A stretch of DNA of 64,000 nt from Zopfochytrium polystomum. Its lineage: Eukaryota > Chytridiomycota > Chytridiomycetes > Chytridiales > Chytridiaceae. Shown here piece after piece: positions 20,965 to 34,159 of this stretch. The stretch spans positions 62,001-126,000 of the forward strand of contig JAIVFJ010000106.1 of assembly GCA_025765615.1 (NCBI GenBank). Direction: 5' to 3'. Below the pieces are notes generated by a model. That model saw only the letters and a list, made by a program, of their open reading frames with translations. It did no database searches and was not told the DNA's origin. Position numbers and translations under genes: made by a program. Every line of letters begins with the position of its first letter. Within the stretch, counting starts at the first letter, position 1.

Positions 20965-22549
20965 TCACTGCAAGGCCACTTGGCGAAGCTCAACAACATA
21001 CTGCTTAAGGCGGGCCTTCGTGCTCCCCACACTTCGAATCAGCACAGGCATTATCTCACCACCAACTTGGAGCACGCGAGCGCCTTGCCCTGTCACTTCT
21101 TTCAGCTCACACAATGTTGAGTGCGACGACGATTCGCTCGGGCCGCTTCGTTTTCCATCCTTTGCCTCCCCGCCTTGTTGAACGGACCAAAGAAGTACGT
21201 TAAGGGTTTCCAGGTTTCTATCGTTGGTGACGAACTTGTCGGGGGAGTGATCTGAATACTCCCCCAGGTCAACCAGCATTTCTGCACGGTCCAGGTCTAA
21301 TTGGTATGAGGCCGTTAGTTTGGCCATCAGATCTGGGTGATCCGTTGCCAACCCTTTCGCCATAAGCTTCGCATCCGCGTGCAAGAGCTTCAGATCTGAA
21401 AGGTTCAACTGGGATCAGACTAAGGCTGCAGGTTGTATTGGAACGTTACCTTCAACATGAAGCGCAAACCTCCTGAAGTTCTCCATGTCCACTTTGAGAT
21501 TCTTCTGTACTCCCATAACGCCGTCCGGAACACGTAGCCCTCCTTCGTTATTATCTACGCCATCACCACCAAAACCCACGAAATCGTCGTCCCAACTCTC
21601 CAAGCCTGCGTCCGCGGAGACGCTTCGTTCGAGCTCTTTTTCTCGCCTCGCGACGACCTTCTGTCGCACGGAGGGAACAATGAAAGTGTCGTCCCCCTCG
21701 TCATCCTCTAAGAGAGCGTCTGTAACTCCAGATCCGCACCCGAGGTCTTCAGCAAATCGACTCTGTGCAATCGAAGGAGCTGATTGAATGCGTCGAGACT
21801 GAAATGGAGGAAGTGGAGGGGCGCGGGAGCCTGGCGCACCAGGAGCGGTTGGCTTCAGTTGTGCGGGTGCCCTCCGCACCGGGAAAGCTGCGGAGGGTGG
21901 GTGTAATTGTCTCAGGGGCACTGGCTGCGAAGACAGAGACGTTCGTGATGACGTGTGCGATGTTCCAACTCCAGAGTCGGCCGCATCCAGCTCTGCGTCC
22001 CAGTCCTCATGATCAGACGTGGTGTCATTATGAAGCGCTGAACCCTTAACGACCGAAGAGTTGAGTGATGAGTAGATTGTGTCCGGATCAAAGCGAACCG
22101 TTCCTCTGGAGGACGGTGGTGGCGAGACTGTTTGGGCGATCTGATGTGATCCGCACCTTGAAAGTCCTGCGTCAACTTTCACTACGGGACTCGAAGACGC
22201 CAGTGTCGCTTGGCTGGACGTGGTGGGGACAGCGTTGTAACTTTTCGCGCGGTTGGACCCGCCTGCCTGTCCACCGTTCCTCCCATCCGTCTTTCCTCCT
22301 CTACCGTGCCCGATTCCGCTTCCTTGAGCTTGGGCGACAGGTCCGCTTGTTGATCGTAGTGACGATATGCAGTTGAAAATTGAGGGAAGGCCTATGGTAG
22401 CTGCAGCGGTCGAAGCGAAGATAATCTGGAAATTCAAGATATAAAACCAGATGATAATGGAATAGTTGGAGCCTGTTGTGAGTTTCCACACGCACCGCAT
22501 TGACCGACTTCTTGGCCTTCTTCTTCCGCTGAGCCTTTTTGGAAAACAT
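20965..22549 (-). CDS. Unrecognised protein with a WDDDF acidic motif
   Basis: Three exons, 22549-22496, 22425-21450 and 21395-20965, join in phase to 486 residues. The N-terminus is strongly basic (MFSKKAQRKKKAKK). Residues ~50-270 are low-complexity Ser/Pro/Gly. A conserved-looking block follows: an acidic patch, WDDDFVGFGGD, then GLRVPDGVMGVQKNLKVD and a helical region through FALHVEDLKLLHADAKLM. The last ~140 residues are predicted helical. The combination of a WDDDF patch and helices hints at a scaffold for a larger complex, but I cannot name it. The stop lies 86 bases before the formin start on the same strand, and the start is ~100 bases from the divergent gene at 22653. Confidence 0.7.
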
Positions 22550-22652
22550 CGCCCGCCGCTTGCTTGGAAGAGCCGCCGCGAACTTTTGCCCGCGTGAGTA
22601 AACAAATAATCAGCACTTAACAATATTGTCTCGTTTGAAAATTCAGAGAGTC

Positions 22653-25600
22653 ATGACACCGCAAGAATGGGAGGATCTTTTGTTCCAGCATCACCTAGTC
22701 CGCTTACGGTTGATCGCGGAAAAGGGAGTCAAAGACGAAATCGCCCTGAGCAAGGATGTCGTTGCGCACCCGCCACTGCCCCTGTCCGCACCGCTAATCA
22801 TGCTACCAGACGAGACTCCGCATTTCATGGGAAGAACACCCGTCCCTCCTGGGTTCGTGGACCAAGAAGAATCGGCATCTACTGCAAAAGGCATAATTGC
22901 TCTCAGCAGCGCGGTCTCGACATCTTTTGCAAAGGTTGCACAAAATGGGCGTCCCGGCTTACTGCGTTCGCATTATCTAAGTCACTTCCAAAATCAAACA
23001 GAGAAAGCCTCCACCAACATTGGAGGACGCCCTCAAATCATTAAAGGAAAGAAGAATGTTGTATCTGTCTTTTTGCAACGTAAGAAGGGTGGAACCTTGG
23101 AGATTTTTACGCTGGGTTGTTAACTTCCTTCCAGCTTCTTCTCTCGTGTATAGAAACTCTTGAGGCGTTGGCCTACGGTGTGCGGGAAATTCTCCCAGCT
23201 GCCTCAAAATGGCTCCTTGAAGTTTGGGGGAAATACGGATTGATGGTTAGAATGACCGCATCCCAGCCAAACACCAACACAAAAATTCCAGGATATGTCC
23301 GACATATGTTTCAGAGTCAAGCTGTTTGGTACACTCCGAAAGTAAGTTAAAATTTCCGTCGGAAGAGCCTCATTACATCAAAATCATACAGAATATACTC
23401 CACAATTTCGGAAATGAAACCACCTCCGGCAAACCGCGATCAAGTTCGGAGCTTCTTGGAAATCGTCCTATTTCTTGAACCAGCTATTGACCTCGTCAAT
23501 ACAATGCTGGTTGACGTCAGCACTTGGCGACACGAGAATGATCTCCTCGAATTGGCATGGCGTTCGCGATGTGTGGGAGAAGATCTTGATACCAGTTCTT
23601 GCCCGGAGTTATCGGAATTGACGCGAGTAAGAACGCCTTTGCCAGAACGCACGAAAAATCGGCAAATCATTTAAACGCTGTGCAGGAGGTCCTGAATCTT
23701 CCGTTCCGTCCAGCGCAACCGATTGACGAAGAAAGACTTACAACTTATTTAAAAGACGTGAGGTCTCGCTCCGACACCTACTGCCTCCTCTTCGCAGCTC
23801 TGGAGCGCCACGCGAACCGCTTTTACGAGGCTCGGCGGATAGAAGTTCCACCAGAGATGTCTGCTAGCAGTCCTTCCGGCCGATCACCAAGGTCCAAGAA
23901 GCCTCAAGCGGCAGATAATGCAACCACGGCAATGGAAAAAATGGAATGGATCGCTTTCTTTCTGTCAAGTATGCCAATTCGTGAAAGATTTCGCGCTGAG
24001 CTGGGTACTGCATAGAGAACATTCGCAATTGTCCCCCTTCACCATCACTCGCAGAGGCCGGTGTTGAAGTCCTTCGGAAGATATTTTCACTGGTTGGAGA
24101 TCTGAATCCCCGGACAGAATGGAGAAACATGAGTAAAGATTTGATGGAACGCCTCACAAATGGTAACTTCGCAACAATTGTAATCCTGAGTTGACAACAA
24201 ATGGCGAAAAAGTTTCGCAGAAGACAGTGGGAAGTCGATTCTCGGGTACTGGATCCCTACTATCTGGTCGAGTAAGACCAACGCCGACAAAGCTGACAAT
24301 GGTTTGCCAAACCATCGGTACATTCTCCAAAGTTTCGCACTAAACAACTTGAAGCTCATGCACAGAAAGCAGCAGAATTCAGATGATCCCTCAGGTGGCA
24401 CGGGACTGGTCTGAGCATATTCCCACATTGACTATCCAAGCTGATAACTGCCTTAATGGTAAACAGCTGGATGCTGCATCTCAGCAGGCAAGGATTTCAA
24501 TGGACACCTTCATGGCCTATATCGAAGACATTTGGTTTCAAGTCGACCCGAAAGTTGAGCGAATTATTTTTCGTCCTCCGCCAGGCCAAACGGACCGACT
24601 GAACGAGGTTTGTTCATTGAGCTTGCCACCAAGCTCATTCATTGGGACGACAGGAAGTTCTGGTGTCAACGCAGTCTGGGAGTCTTGCAATCACAGCAAC
24701 CTCCATCATTTGGTCAACAGAGAAGCTCACCCACGCCGGACTGACCATTTCACCCGACAGCCACACAAGCATTGCAATGTCTGCGATTCGCCGCTTTACT
24801 GTTGATAAAATACGTCCAACCTCGGGTCCAACGTATGTCCGTCAGAGATCCACAGTCGTACGGCGAGATACAGAGACTTCGTCAATCAGGAAGACTGTTG
24901 GAAGTGATGGGGAGGAAGTTCCGCTGGGGACGGAGAAAGCGCGAGGTGCATCTATTACGGCTGCAAACATGTTCGCCGGTGCACGGAAGCGACGCGCAAC
25001 CGCAAAGGCGGAGAGCATTGAGACGGTTTACTTTGTGGCAGTGTACACTCGAGAGGTAACCCCAGTCGTGAATTGTTAACTGATCAACGAAACTGGCTTT
25101 CCTCTAGGAAGTGTTCAGATTTTACCCACTTCTCTCTAATGAGGCAAACCAGCTCGTGAAAGCAATGACGGTTTTTACGGGCCTGGTCCCGTTCAAAGAG
25201 GAAACGTTCGTCAAGAATATTCTTGTAAGCGTGAAAGACGAATAGTTCTTAGCGTCCTGAAATGCTCTCCTTTTTATTCAAGGCAAAACGCCTTCAATTT
25301 ACTCGCCGGCAAGCCCTGGCCATTCTCCTGCAGGAAGAAAATCCATGGATCGAAAACAGCGGCGACCTGCAAGTGATTGTTGATGCCCTCACGACCGAAA
25401 ATCAGCCTCAGCGAATAGTTGACCTGGAAAGGCTATTTCACTCCTGCAGGCTGGAGACTGAGGTCACAAAAGAAGCCATGCTGCTGCTCCGGGTAATTTG
25501 CGTTGTTTAAAGGTCAAGCAAGCGCGACTGAATGCTGATCCGAATAGAAAGCGTGGCACATGACTCAGTCTGAACAAGTCCAAATTAAGATCCTAACGGT

Positions 25601-25933
25601 CGTGGACCGCCTTCTCGATAAAGTAATTATGCGACAAGAAAACCCAACGTTCACGACAACATTCAACTGGCTGAAGCACTTGGAGGAGACTATCAACCCT
25701 TACAAAAGGTAATATTTCATCATCTCAGCTTCGTCTAAGAGTCTCTTTACAGTGGTGAGGTCCTCAAATTGGTGATAAGCCTCGGGAAAAGGGCCAAGCT
25801 GATTCAAATCGAGCCCCTCACATCCATTTTGGCGGACCAGTGCCATTCGCAATTCGACAATTTTGAGGACTTCCTTTTCCTCACTCACTTTAGCGAAAAC
25901 TTCAGACAGCTTCCTCAGGCATACCAAACGTAG
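22653..25933 (+). CDS. Unrecognised multi-exon helical protein
   Basis: At least ten coding pieces read in order on the + strand, with introns of ~45-75 bases, for a protein of roughly 850 residues. The start MTPQEWEDLLFQHH is the first Met of the first exon (22653-23079, then 23154-23341). Later pieces include 23393-23626, 23686 to ~23971, and segments reading PKVERIIFRPPPG, a basic linker AGARKRRATAKAE at ~24970-25010, RLQFTRRQALAILLQEENPW and a C-terminus ending LPQAYQT. The join at ~23341/23392 does not close in phase by simple GT-AG splicing, so that exon border is uncertain. The protein is mostly helical with no known motif. It shares a ~100-base divergent promoter with the gene ending at 20965. 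I do not recognise the family. Confidence 0.65.
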
Positions 25934-26043
25934 CGGGAAAGAGGCAACACGAATGGGATTTAAATAAAGATGAACTTTATTGCTGCTTTTTTCGCGTCGT
26001 TCATGACCGGTATGTTGACGCGAAGAGGCGGCAGCACGCACGG

Positions 26044-26581
26044 TTACTTCACGTTGGAGATGTCTTCCGTCTTGGTCTTGTACATGGAGTAGACGACTAG
26101 GTCGGCGAGGATGCTATGAGAAGGAGCATCGAAAACAGACGAAAGAAATCCACTACGTACAGACAAGCCCAATGAAGGTGAGGAGCGACACCCCAACAGT
26201 CCGGTTCCGCTGCCGGTAGGGTTCCATTACTCTTTCCTTCAGCTCTTCAAACTCGTGAGGGGGAAGGCTCTGCTTCAGTCTGGGCAAGTTGGCGTACAAC
26301 TGCTCGTTGGTCATCTGGGTTGCATTGGAGACAGAGTGAGTCATCTGGGTAATCGAAGGAGGAAGAGATGCTGGGACGAAGCATACCGTCCTCTCCAACT
26401 CCAGGATGCGATTGTTTTGCCTATTGCTCTCAGTGAAGAGTGCTCGGCTCGTTTGCGGTTTCGCAGCGCACACGAGTGAGCCTGCTGGTATTGTTCGGGA
26501 GCTCAAGCACGACGGACGTTTGGCATTCGCCACAAGCCATCGAAACGAAAGCGTTGACATGTTCATCAGAAGATCAAGCAA
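26044..26581 (-). CDS. COA3: Coa3-like cytochrome c oxidase assembly factor
   Basis: Small mitochondrial inner-membrane protein; Coa3 acts with Cox14 to stabilise newly made Cox1 and control its synthesis. Exons 26581-26157 and 26113-26044 (44-base intron GTAGTG...ATAG) give 164 residues; MSTLSFRW, seven residues in, may be the true start. The first ~45 residues are basic, Ser/Arg-rich and without acids, as in a mitochondrial presequence. A helical segment follows, then LKERVMEPYRQRNR and one transmembrane helix VGVSLLTFIGLVCTILADLV with a short tail ending EDISNVK. The family call rests on the EPYRxRN-membrane-helix arrangement and size, so it is moderate. Confidence 0.55.
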
Positions 26582-26653
26582 AAAAAACTGTATTGAGGAC
26601 GCCTCTGGTTTTCCCTCTTAGCTCATGAGTGGGCAGCTACCCAATCCGGGTGC

Positions 26654-28109
26654 CTATTCGTCGAGCGAGAAAGTGTATGAGGCGGTTTGAGCGGAATAGA
26701 ATGTATCACTATACCTTTTCTGAATCAAGTCGATGACGTCATCGAGATGGTGGCACAAGCCAGCAATCTGCGCATCCCAGTGTGGTAGTGCCTTCTGCGG
26801 CCGGAAGTAAATCATCTCTTCGATTTGATCAATTGTTCCAGACATGCGACCCTCGGATATCATGTCGCGGGCGGCCCTCTCCGCCCGAACCGCATCGGTC
26901 CCCAGCAGAGAACCCAACTCTCCAAAGCTGATGTTGTTGTAGATTCGCGTCGCAGCAAGCAGATTGTGCTCAGCAACAGCCCGATCCAGCACAGTTGTGA
27001 CGACTGGTGCACTGCCACCTTCTGCCGCAAACGGGTCGGCAACCCTGGCAAGCTGGTGGGCACGAAGTGTTGCAGCAAAGTCCGAGACCTCGTTCAGGCG
27101 CAGAACACGTCCCATATACATTTTTTCCAGCATGGAGAAGGCGACCGCCGCGCGTTGAGAAAGCTCGTCGGCACCAGTTCCCAAAGCCGAACGACCATTT
27201 GCAAGGAACTCGCGAACGCGCTCATCTTTGTATAGCGTCGCAAGAAGACGGCTGCGCTGCGGACCGGCTGGCGCTAGAACTCCGCAGGTGACGGCTTGAA
27301 GAAGGCAGATGTACCGCTCCGTTTCGTCCATTCCACCGACATAGGAGAGCTCGTGGTACTTTCCAGCGGCTTGAATGAATTGACGCTTAAAATCGAGCAG
27401 CCGTGCCTGAGATGCTTTGAGCTGTAGAAGCAGGACAGTGTGCTCTGTTGTCGGCGATTGAGGGGTGTTTGACGCAAGCAGCGCCGCCCTATTTAGATAG
27501 GCTTCTGCATTGACTGAATCTTCGTCCTCCAGAAATAGCTGGACGATTTTAATGTAAATGCGGAGACGGTAGAAGTCGGACACCGCTCGGTGGCCGGAGT
27601 CCAATGGAATACCCTGCAGGGCGCGTGCGGCCTCTGTCCACTCCTCTTGCTCCTGGTATATCGCAGAAATTCGTTCGCGGCACGTAGAGATCTGGAAATG
27701 GTTGTCAGCCATGAACCCAAGATTGATGACTTGGCCCCCAGAAACTCACAGGCTCCTCGAACGCAACCGCGCGAGTTTGCATCTTCTCCAACGCGTCATT
27801 CCAGACAGAGAGTACCGAATCTAGATCTTCGACGGCCGCGGACTCATCCCCTGCGCCTGATGCCCAGTCTGAGAATGCATTCACGAAATCCTGGAGAAGC
27901 TGGCGTGAAGCCACTAAGCCAAGCGATTCCTCGATCGCGCGGGAAAGGAACGCCTCAAGCGTTTTCACAAGATCAGGGGTGATTACGCGATGCCCAGATC
28001 CACAGTGCGCTGCGAGGACGGAGTCCAGAAGCTGCCTGTAAAGCTGAGGCCTGTCCTTGACGGCGGCACCAGCGGCAATCTGGTTCAGCTCGTCGATGTG
28101 ACTGGTCAT
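26654..28109 (-). CDS. CSN4: COP9 signalosome subunit 4
   Basis: Subunit of the COP9 signalosome, which removes Nedd8 from cullins. Exons 28109-27750 and 27691-26654 join in phase (intron GTGAGT...CCAG) to 465 residues. TPR-like helical repeats run through the first ~300 residues (for example YLNRAALLASN, SYVGGMDETERYICLLQAV). A C-terminal PCI/winged-helix domain contains NISFGELGSLLG, ERAARDMISEGRMSGTIDQIEEMIYF and a terminal helix with HLDDVIDLIQKRYS. The frame stays open upstream to a Met at 28517, but that extension is unlike CSN4 and the start at 28109 gives the normal family N-terminus. The gene is divergent from the Shg1-type gene. Confidence 0.88.
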
Positions 28110-28946
28110 TTTTGAACCTGAGTAAACTTTGCTCTGCGAGCCAACAACCCCCTGGACTTCTTCGGACAGTCCGTGAGTGCCCTGTTTAACCGCAAACCCC
28201 ACCCCCGCCCTTCCCTTTCTCGCTATGACGCTGCCGTAATCTGTGGACGCGACAGCGCATAGTACCGTCACAAGCATTTCGGCGGCTCCGCCGCCGCTAT
28301 ACACCGACCTTCTCGACATCGCGATCGCCATGCCATCACTTCCGTGCGACAGCGTCGTCGTTGTCAAATGGCGTTCGGCACTGACGCTCACAGGCCGCAC
28401 TGGCTGGAGATGGCGGTGGTACTGCCATGGCAGTGGATGATCAAGGTTGTCGACGGAATGGCGGGTTTGCCGGCTGGCGGTGTCGGAAAAGTTGCTTTTC
28501 CAATTGTCATTTCCCATCGTTGCGACAGTGCGACGCCAGAGCCATTCCCACTACTATAGACCTTCCATTGGAGCGACGCAGAACTGCCACCATCGAGATT
28601 TCGTGACTCGCTGTGAAAGCTGCCCTTTCTGAGGTCGCTGGGGGGCTTGCGAGCCCCCGATATATCTACTCTACCCCTCTCTCCCTGTCGCCTTAACTCT
28701 TGACCAGTTTGAGAGGTTCTGAAGGCAGTGGTTTACTTTGTTCCAGTTGCTCATAGTCGCACGACAGTTTGTTCAGGTATTCCACATACATATTTGGATA
28801 ACTTTCCTCTCGTCGGTCACAGTCAGTAGTGGTATTCATTGCTATTCGTTTTGATTTCTCTATCGCCAGGTTTTATTTGGAGAGTGCTTGCAAAGCCTAT
28901 TTAGAGCTCAAGGCCGGATTTTACTTCCACATTCTTCTCCGCTTCA
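28110..28946. other. Divergent promoter region of CSN4 and the Shg1-type gene
   Basis: 837 bases between two start codons. The CSN4 frame remains open for ~136 codons into it by chance. No conserved motif or RNA gene is seen. Confidence 0.5.
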
Positions 28947-30568
28947 ATGGATTATTGGTCTGCGAGGTCTCGCAACCTTCAAAGGTCCAGCTCCGATCAC
29001 TCTGTCCAACCGACCGCATCATTGTCGCTCCAGTCCTCAACATCCAATCCGGAAAATGCAATCGGAGACGCGGACATCATTCGCGAGTTCAAACGAATAG
29101 GATTTTTCGATGAGGCGCGGAAGATGCTGCTGAAAATGTACCAAGAGTCGGACGAAAAAAAGCGATTCATTGCAGAGGCATGTCACTTTATCGAAGAGGA
29201 AGGACCGCGAAGAGGATGGGTTGCTGGGCCAGGAGGGATAAGTGTAAGCACCCAGCGTTCCATGACAGAGGCTCTAGACAAGTGAGTGCAGCTTACAGTT
29301 CGTTGAACAGATATATTAATTTTTAAAATCCGTTGATCAGAACCTTTTTTGAAAGAATCAAAGCCGAAATCCTTTCGCCAGCATTTTTGGAGTCGCAAGA
29401 GATGAAGACATTCATAAGAGATCGAGCAATCAAGGCCCTCGACCGATTAAAAGAAGAGCGATGTCCAACGCCTATGTCGGTGCCCCACACTGGACCTACC
29501 GCTGTCGAATCCCCTGAAACAACCGCGAAACATGAACATTCAAAATCTTCTTCGAAGGAAGGGAAGTTGCCAAACTTGGACAAAGGACAAGGATTAGCGA
29601 AATCAAACTCATCACCAAATGGCGATGAAAACTCTCACCGCCAAATGCCGACGCCTATCAATTCAACAAACTCCGATCCGATACGAGACTCCGCGGGTAT
29701 TGGGAGTTCACCTAAGCGGGGAGAAGTGGGCCGGAATGAACCATGCTCATCGAGCGAGAAGCAAGATTCTTTCTCGAATCAGTTCCCCGCCAAATGCGAG
29801 CTTGTAGTCGAAGACAATGCCGGGAAACGTCTCGAGGCGCCACAAAATTGTGACGCCCCGCAAACCATTCCAAGTCTGACAACCGAGGGAAGTGTAGTTG
29901 AGACAGGATCAAAGGATGAAACCCTACCAGCAGATTCATCCGCCAAAAAAAGGAAAGAATCTCCGTCGGATGACCACAGCGAAGCTTCGCCAGAGACCAT
30001 ATCTCTTGGCAAAAGGCGTCGTTTGGGGAATGATGCCGCAAACGCGATGGATGCTAATAAGTCTCGCTCAAGTTCCCCTTCAATCCTAGCGCACGGACTG
30101 GCCCCAACAAGCGACGAGAAAACAATAGGCATACCCAAGATCACTGGCAAGGAATTGGGTGGTCACGCAGAGCCCTCATCTGTCGAAGAACCTCCCATTG
30201 AGGGGGCCATCAGAGGCGGTGACAGCGGTCCGTTGCGCTCAGGGGGAAAATTTTCAACATTTTCTGAACAAGATGAAGCAACCCCAAAGACTGGAGAGGT
30301 GGACGATGTTTCGGAAGAGCAAGACCAGCCCTCTCGTCGACCAAGCAAGCCAAAGAAACGGAAGGAAGTGTTCAAGTCGTCATACTCCAGGAAGAGCAAA
30401 GCAAGAAGGCAAACTGCTCCGGCAAGAAAGAAGCCCGAGTCCACGAATGCAGGGGGCGTCGTCGGTGGAACGACGATTGAAGATAAAGAGAAGATGCTTC
30501 TTGGGGAGTCTGATGAGGAGTTGTCTGACGTGTCGGCTGGTTCGTCAAGTGTGGACGGTCACAGTTGA
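28947..30568 (+). CDS. BOD1/Shg1-domain protein (COMPASS-type)
   Basis: Shg1 is a subunit of the Set1/COMPASS histone H3K4 methyltransferase; animal BOD1 shares the fold and regulates PP2A at kinetochores. Exons 28947-29281 and 29341-30568 (59-base intron) give 520 residues. The domain is residues ~40-140: DADIIREFKRIGFFDEARK, LLKMYQESDEKKRF, then after the intron FFERIKAEILSPAFL. The rest is disordered, Ser/Glu/Lys-rich, with basic nuclear-localisation-like patches (GKRRRL, SKPKKRKE, RKSKARR) and an acidic end. The nuclear prediction favours the COMPASS role, but Shg1 and BOD1 cannot be told apart here. Confidence 0.72.
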
Positions 30569-30846
30569 TTTTAGTGTGGTCTCAAATAAAGACATACTGT
30601 TCTTCTCATTTGACATGATCAGATGCCTGGGGGAAGGGTGACCCACTCGTACGCCGCTGCGGCTGTGGGCCTGAGCCATTCGTGCCCTGTGCCGCTGCCG
30701 TCTCGCCCAAGTCGAGCTGCCATAGATCGCGAACGACGATCTGTCTCAGTTCAACGCTTAGTGTCTGCTGTCTGCGACAATTCTCTGTTTGTGCGAAAAA
30801 CAAAGGAAAAAAAAACTTGCGTTGTGATCGGACTTTCAAAACACAT

Positions 30847-33800
30847 ATGCTCGCCCCTCCCTACACCCAAGCGGCGAATCAGACGAGATCGAATACGTAC
30901 GATCCAGACCAGGTCGACGGGTCTGAGCTGTGCTTCGACGACCCGGCTGACCTGGAAAATCATCCTCATCCGACAAGCGCTTTGAACGGGCAGCGACCGT
31001 TCCGAACACCTACCATCCTTCTGAAACAGCAAGAAGCGCAAGAGCGTGACACAAGCTCAACCACTCTGGATGATCGCGACTCTAACACTACTCTGGATCC
31101 ACCGCAGCCACTCAACATAAATAACACGAGCAACGGTTCATTTTCACTATTCTCGTTTAACCCGCTTCGCCGACGACAGACAGCAAAAGGTGCCAAATCA
31201 GCTGCACAGACGCCACACAACCGACAGCAGTCCTCGTCCGCACCGGCACTACCTCGCAGCTCATCAAACAACCAAGATCTTGACGAAGTCGATCGGGCTG
31301 AACCACCGCCTTCTTTGTATCACTCGACCTCTCAAGGAAACATTGCGAGGTACTTTCGATCCCAGCAGCAACAACGAGCGACAACTCCGACCCGCCGTAG
31401 ATCAGCCCTTGCTGAATCATCGAATAGAGTGGATGCCGCACGTGATGGTAGCATAAGCGACGAGTATGGCGAGTTTGAAGAGGGTCGTAGCACCATCACG
31501 CGCGCGACTGCCCGCGCTGCCCACCACCAAAACCAGCCGTCACAGCACACACGCGTTCGATCCGGCAATGAGTCGGGTTGGGAAGGACGAAGCAGGTCCG
31601 TGGGAGGGACGACGCGACGGAGCCGCAGCGCGACTAGCCGGTTGATGAGGGAGGACTACCGAGGAGATGATTCGAGCGGGGCAAGCGGCGGCAGTCGTCA
31701 TAGTGATTCGGCAAAAGGCCTGGTTGGGGAAGGAATGCTTGCAGGCGGGTGCTTCGAGAAAAGGAACCCCGCCGAAGAGGGGCGAATTGTGCAAATGTTA
31801 TGTGATTTCGAGGTAAGACGCTATGGTCACCATGAAGATTCCACGCTCAACTTCGGAGGCCTACAGAGCGGTTTTTCTCTTATGCTTGATCGAATCAAGG
31901 AGAGCATGCACAGCTGCAAGGTTTGCTCCCTGCCAAGCATATGTTTTTCACCAATTATGCCAGGACTCTGTCAACTTTCTAAAACGGCGGGCAGCAATCG
32001 AAGAAGATTATGCGAAGGCCATGATTAAACTTACACAAACTTGTCTGAACCAGAAGTCTGAAGGAAAGGAGGGGTACAAGATCGCATGATTCGATTGAAT
32101 CGATGACTTAGCGCCGTTACACAGAACTTTTTCAGAGTCGTGGCGCCAGTTTGTCCATTTGCATGAACGTGTCGGCGAAATTCGTCTTGGCTTCAGCCAA
32201 TCCATAAGCGCTGTGGCCGAAGAGCTTTCCACACTTCACAAAGATACGGAACGAAGTAGGAAGCAATTGAAGGAGGCCGGATTACGCCACTGGAAAGCAG
32301 TTCATGAATCAGAGGTTGCATTGGAAAAGGTGATGTGGGGTGTATTTCTGTTGTCAGTCTTTTTCCATCTCAACTATTACTTAGGCCAAAACAAAGTACG
32401 AGTCATACTCAGAGGAGTGGGAACGCACCATTCTCAATCGGGAAATGCAAGCGGGTGATGGAGGAATAGCAGCGGCTCAACCAGCAATAGGTTTTCGACG
32501 AAGTGGCTTGCCAAAGAGCATCTCCCACCCTGTTCACTTGTGGATGCAAGGAAACGCCAATCCTGGAAAGGTCGCAGGCCTCTGCAGTACTCGTGCTTAC
32601 CTTCGCTGACTTTAAAACCACTAGCTGCAAAAATTAGAGGACGAGGCCCGAGCAAAGGCAGCGGCCGCGAACGAAAATTACAAGCAGCAGCTTCTTGCCA
32701 CGAATAGTGTGCGAAGCGCATACTTCCAGACCCACCTTCCGCGCTTCATAAAGGTTTCAGATTCTTTATTCTGTCGTGGTAACCGACGCTCTCCAGATGC
32801 TGAAAGAAACGAACGACGCGTGCGACGATGCCATGCAAGTTCAGCTCTCAAAGTACGCCCATCAGGTTGAGGAGGCACTGATGCAGGAGGCAACAACGCT
32901 AAGTCCTGTCGAAAAGGATAGTCTTGGTAAGATGAAACCTTTCTCTCCAAGCCAAAACTAAGTGTCTTCCAGACTCTGGAATAGTCAAAATCATCGAACG
33001 CGTGAACAATATCTCGGATTTCGATAACTTCCTAGCGTCATACTTTCAAAACCAGAAGCAGCTTTCAAAGTCCGAATATCAATATTCACCCTATTCAATG
33101 GTAAGGGTGGGACGCGCTCTGCTCACGGATCCTTACTTCAGATCGGCATGCTTCGCTCTGACATGTGTTTGCAGTCGCCAGAGGCAGTGTTGATCGCCCA
33201 TCCAAAACCAGTTTTTGGTGTCGACCTCGCCGTAATCTGTGAACGCGATGATGTTCAAGTACCGCTGATAGTTACCAAATGTATCGAAGCCGTTGAGAAG
33301 TATGGTTTACGGATGGCCGGATTGTACCGCGTCTCTGGGGGTCACTCTCAGATTCAAAAGCTACGTGCCCAGTTTGACAAAGGTAAAGCAAACGCTGACT
33401 GATCTTGATGGAAAGATGGTGACTCTTCGCAATAGGGTGTGAGCGGGTCAGTCTCGATGAGTTTGCCGATGCGATCCCTGTCGTCACGAGTGTTCTCAAG
33501 CTTTACTTCCGAGAGCTGCCTGACACGCTGCTTCCCCGACTCATGTGCTCGGAGTTTACGGAGGCAGCTAGTGAGTGAATAATCCGCCTGAACAAATCAA
33601 CTTCGATTAAGAAGCATTATTTAGGGATCGAGGACCCGCGAGCCAGGCTTATTCAAACGCATGAAATCATCAATCGCTTGCCCGATGCCAATTATGCAAC
33701 CCTGCAAGCTCTGATGGCACATCTTTGGAGGTCGGTGCTTTGCCCTTCTCGCATTACCTGCATCCCTTCATTTTGGAATCTGGCATCAACCAAGCTTATG

Positions 33801-33998
33801 TTCTTGTTCCCCAGTGTGCAGCAGCTCGAAAGCGAAAACCGCATGAGTTCTCAGAATTTATCGCTCATTTGGGGGCCGACGCTGATGGACTCTGTGGAAT
33901 CCATTTCCTTGAATCAAGGCGTAGAAGACGAGCTTCGACTTCAAAGTCGAATTGTTGAGACCATCATTAGCAACTTTGACAGAATCTTCGAAATTTAA
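30847..33998 (+). CDS. F-BAR and RhoGAP protein (Rgd1/Rga7-like)
   Basis: Membrane-curving F-BAR protein that stimulates GTP hydrolysis by Rho-family GTPases; fungal relatives act in polarity and septation. Twelve exons join in phase to 846 residues: 30847-31812, 31867-31920, 31964-32073, 32125-32329, 32385-32570, 32625-32753, 32797-32926, 32973-33100, 33175-33382, 33436-33570, 33625-33730, 33815-33998. Residues 1-320 are a Ser/Arg/Gln-rich disordered region. The FCH/F-BAR follows (SGFSLMLDRIKESMHSCK, RRAAIEEDYAKAMIKL, TFSESWRQFVHLHERV). The RhoGAP domain at ~645-846 has the arginine finger in GLYRVSGGHSQIQKLR, KLYFRELPDTLLP and NRMSSQNLSLIWGPTLM. The gene ends right after the GAP domain, so there is no SH3. 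A Met at 30682 in the same frame is a less likely start. Confidence 0.88.
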
Positions 33999-34159
33999 TT
34001 TGAATGAAGGGGTACAGAGTGGGGTGAGCGCTCTGCGGGCTGCGTGAACCGCACCAAGTTTTAATACAATTTGCACAAACTTTACTTCCGACAATTGGGT
34101 TCGAAATGTCGCATCCAGATAGGATTGAACCGTGAGCTTGAACCACAGTCCAATCCACA

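Noticed and set aside
28110..28517. Upstream extension of the CSN4 frame to an earlier Met
   Set aside because: The extension is unlike CSN4 and the Met at 28109 gives the family N-terminus.
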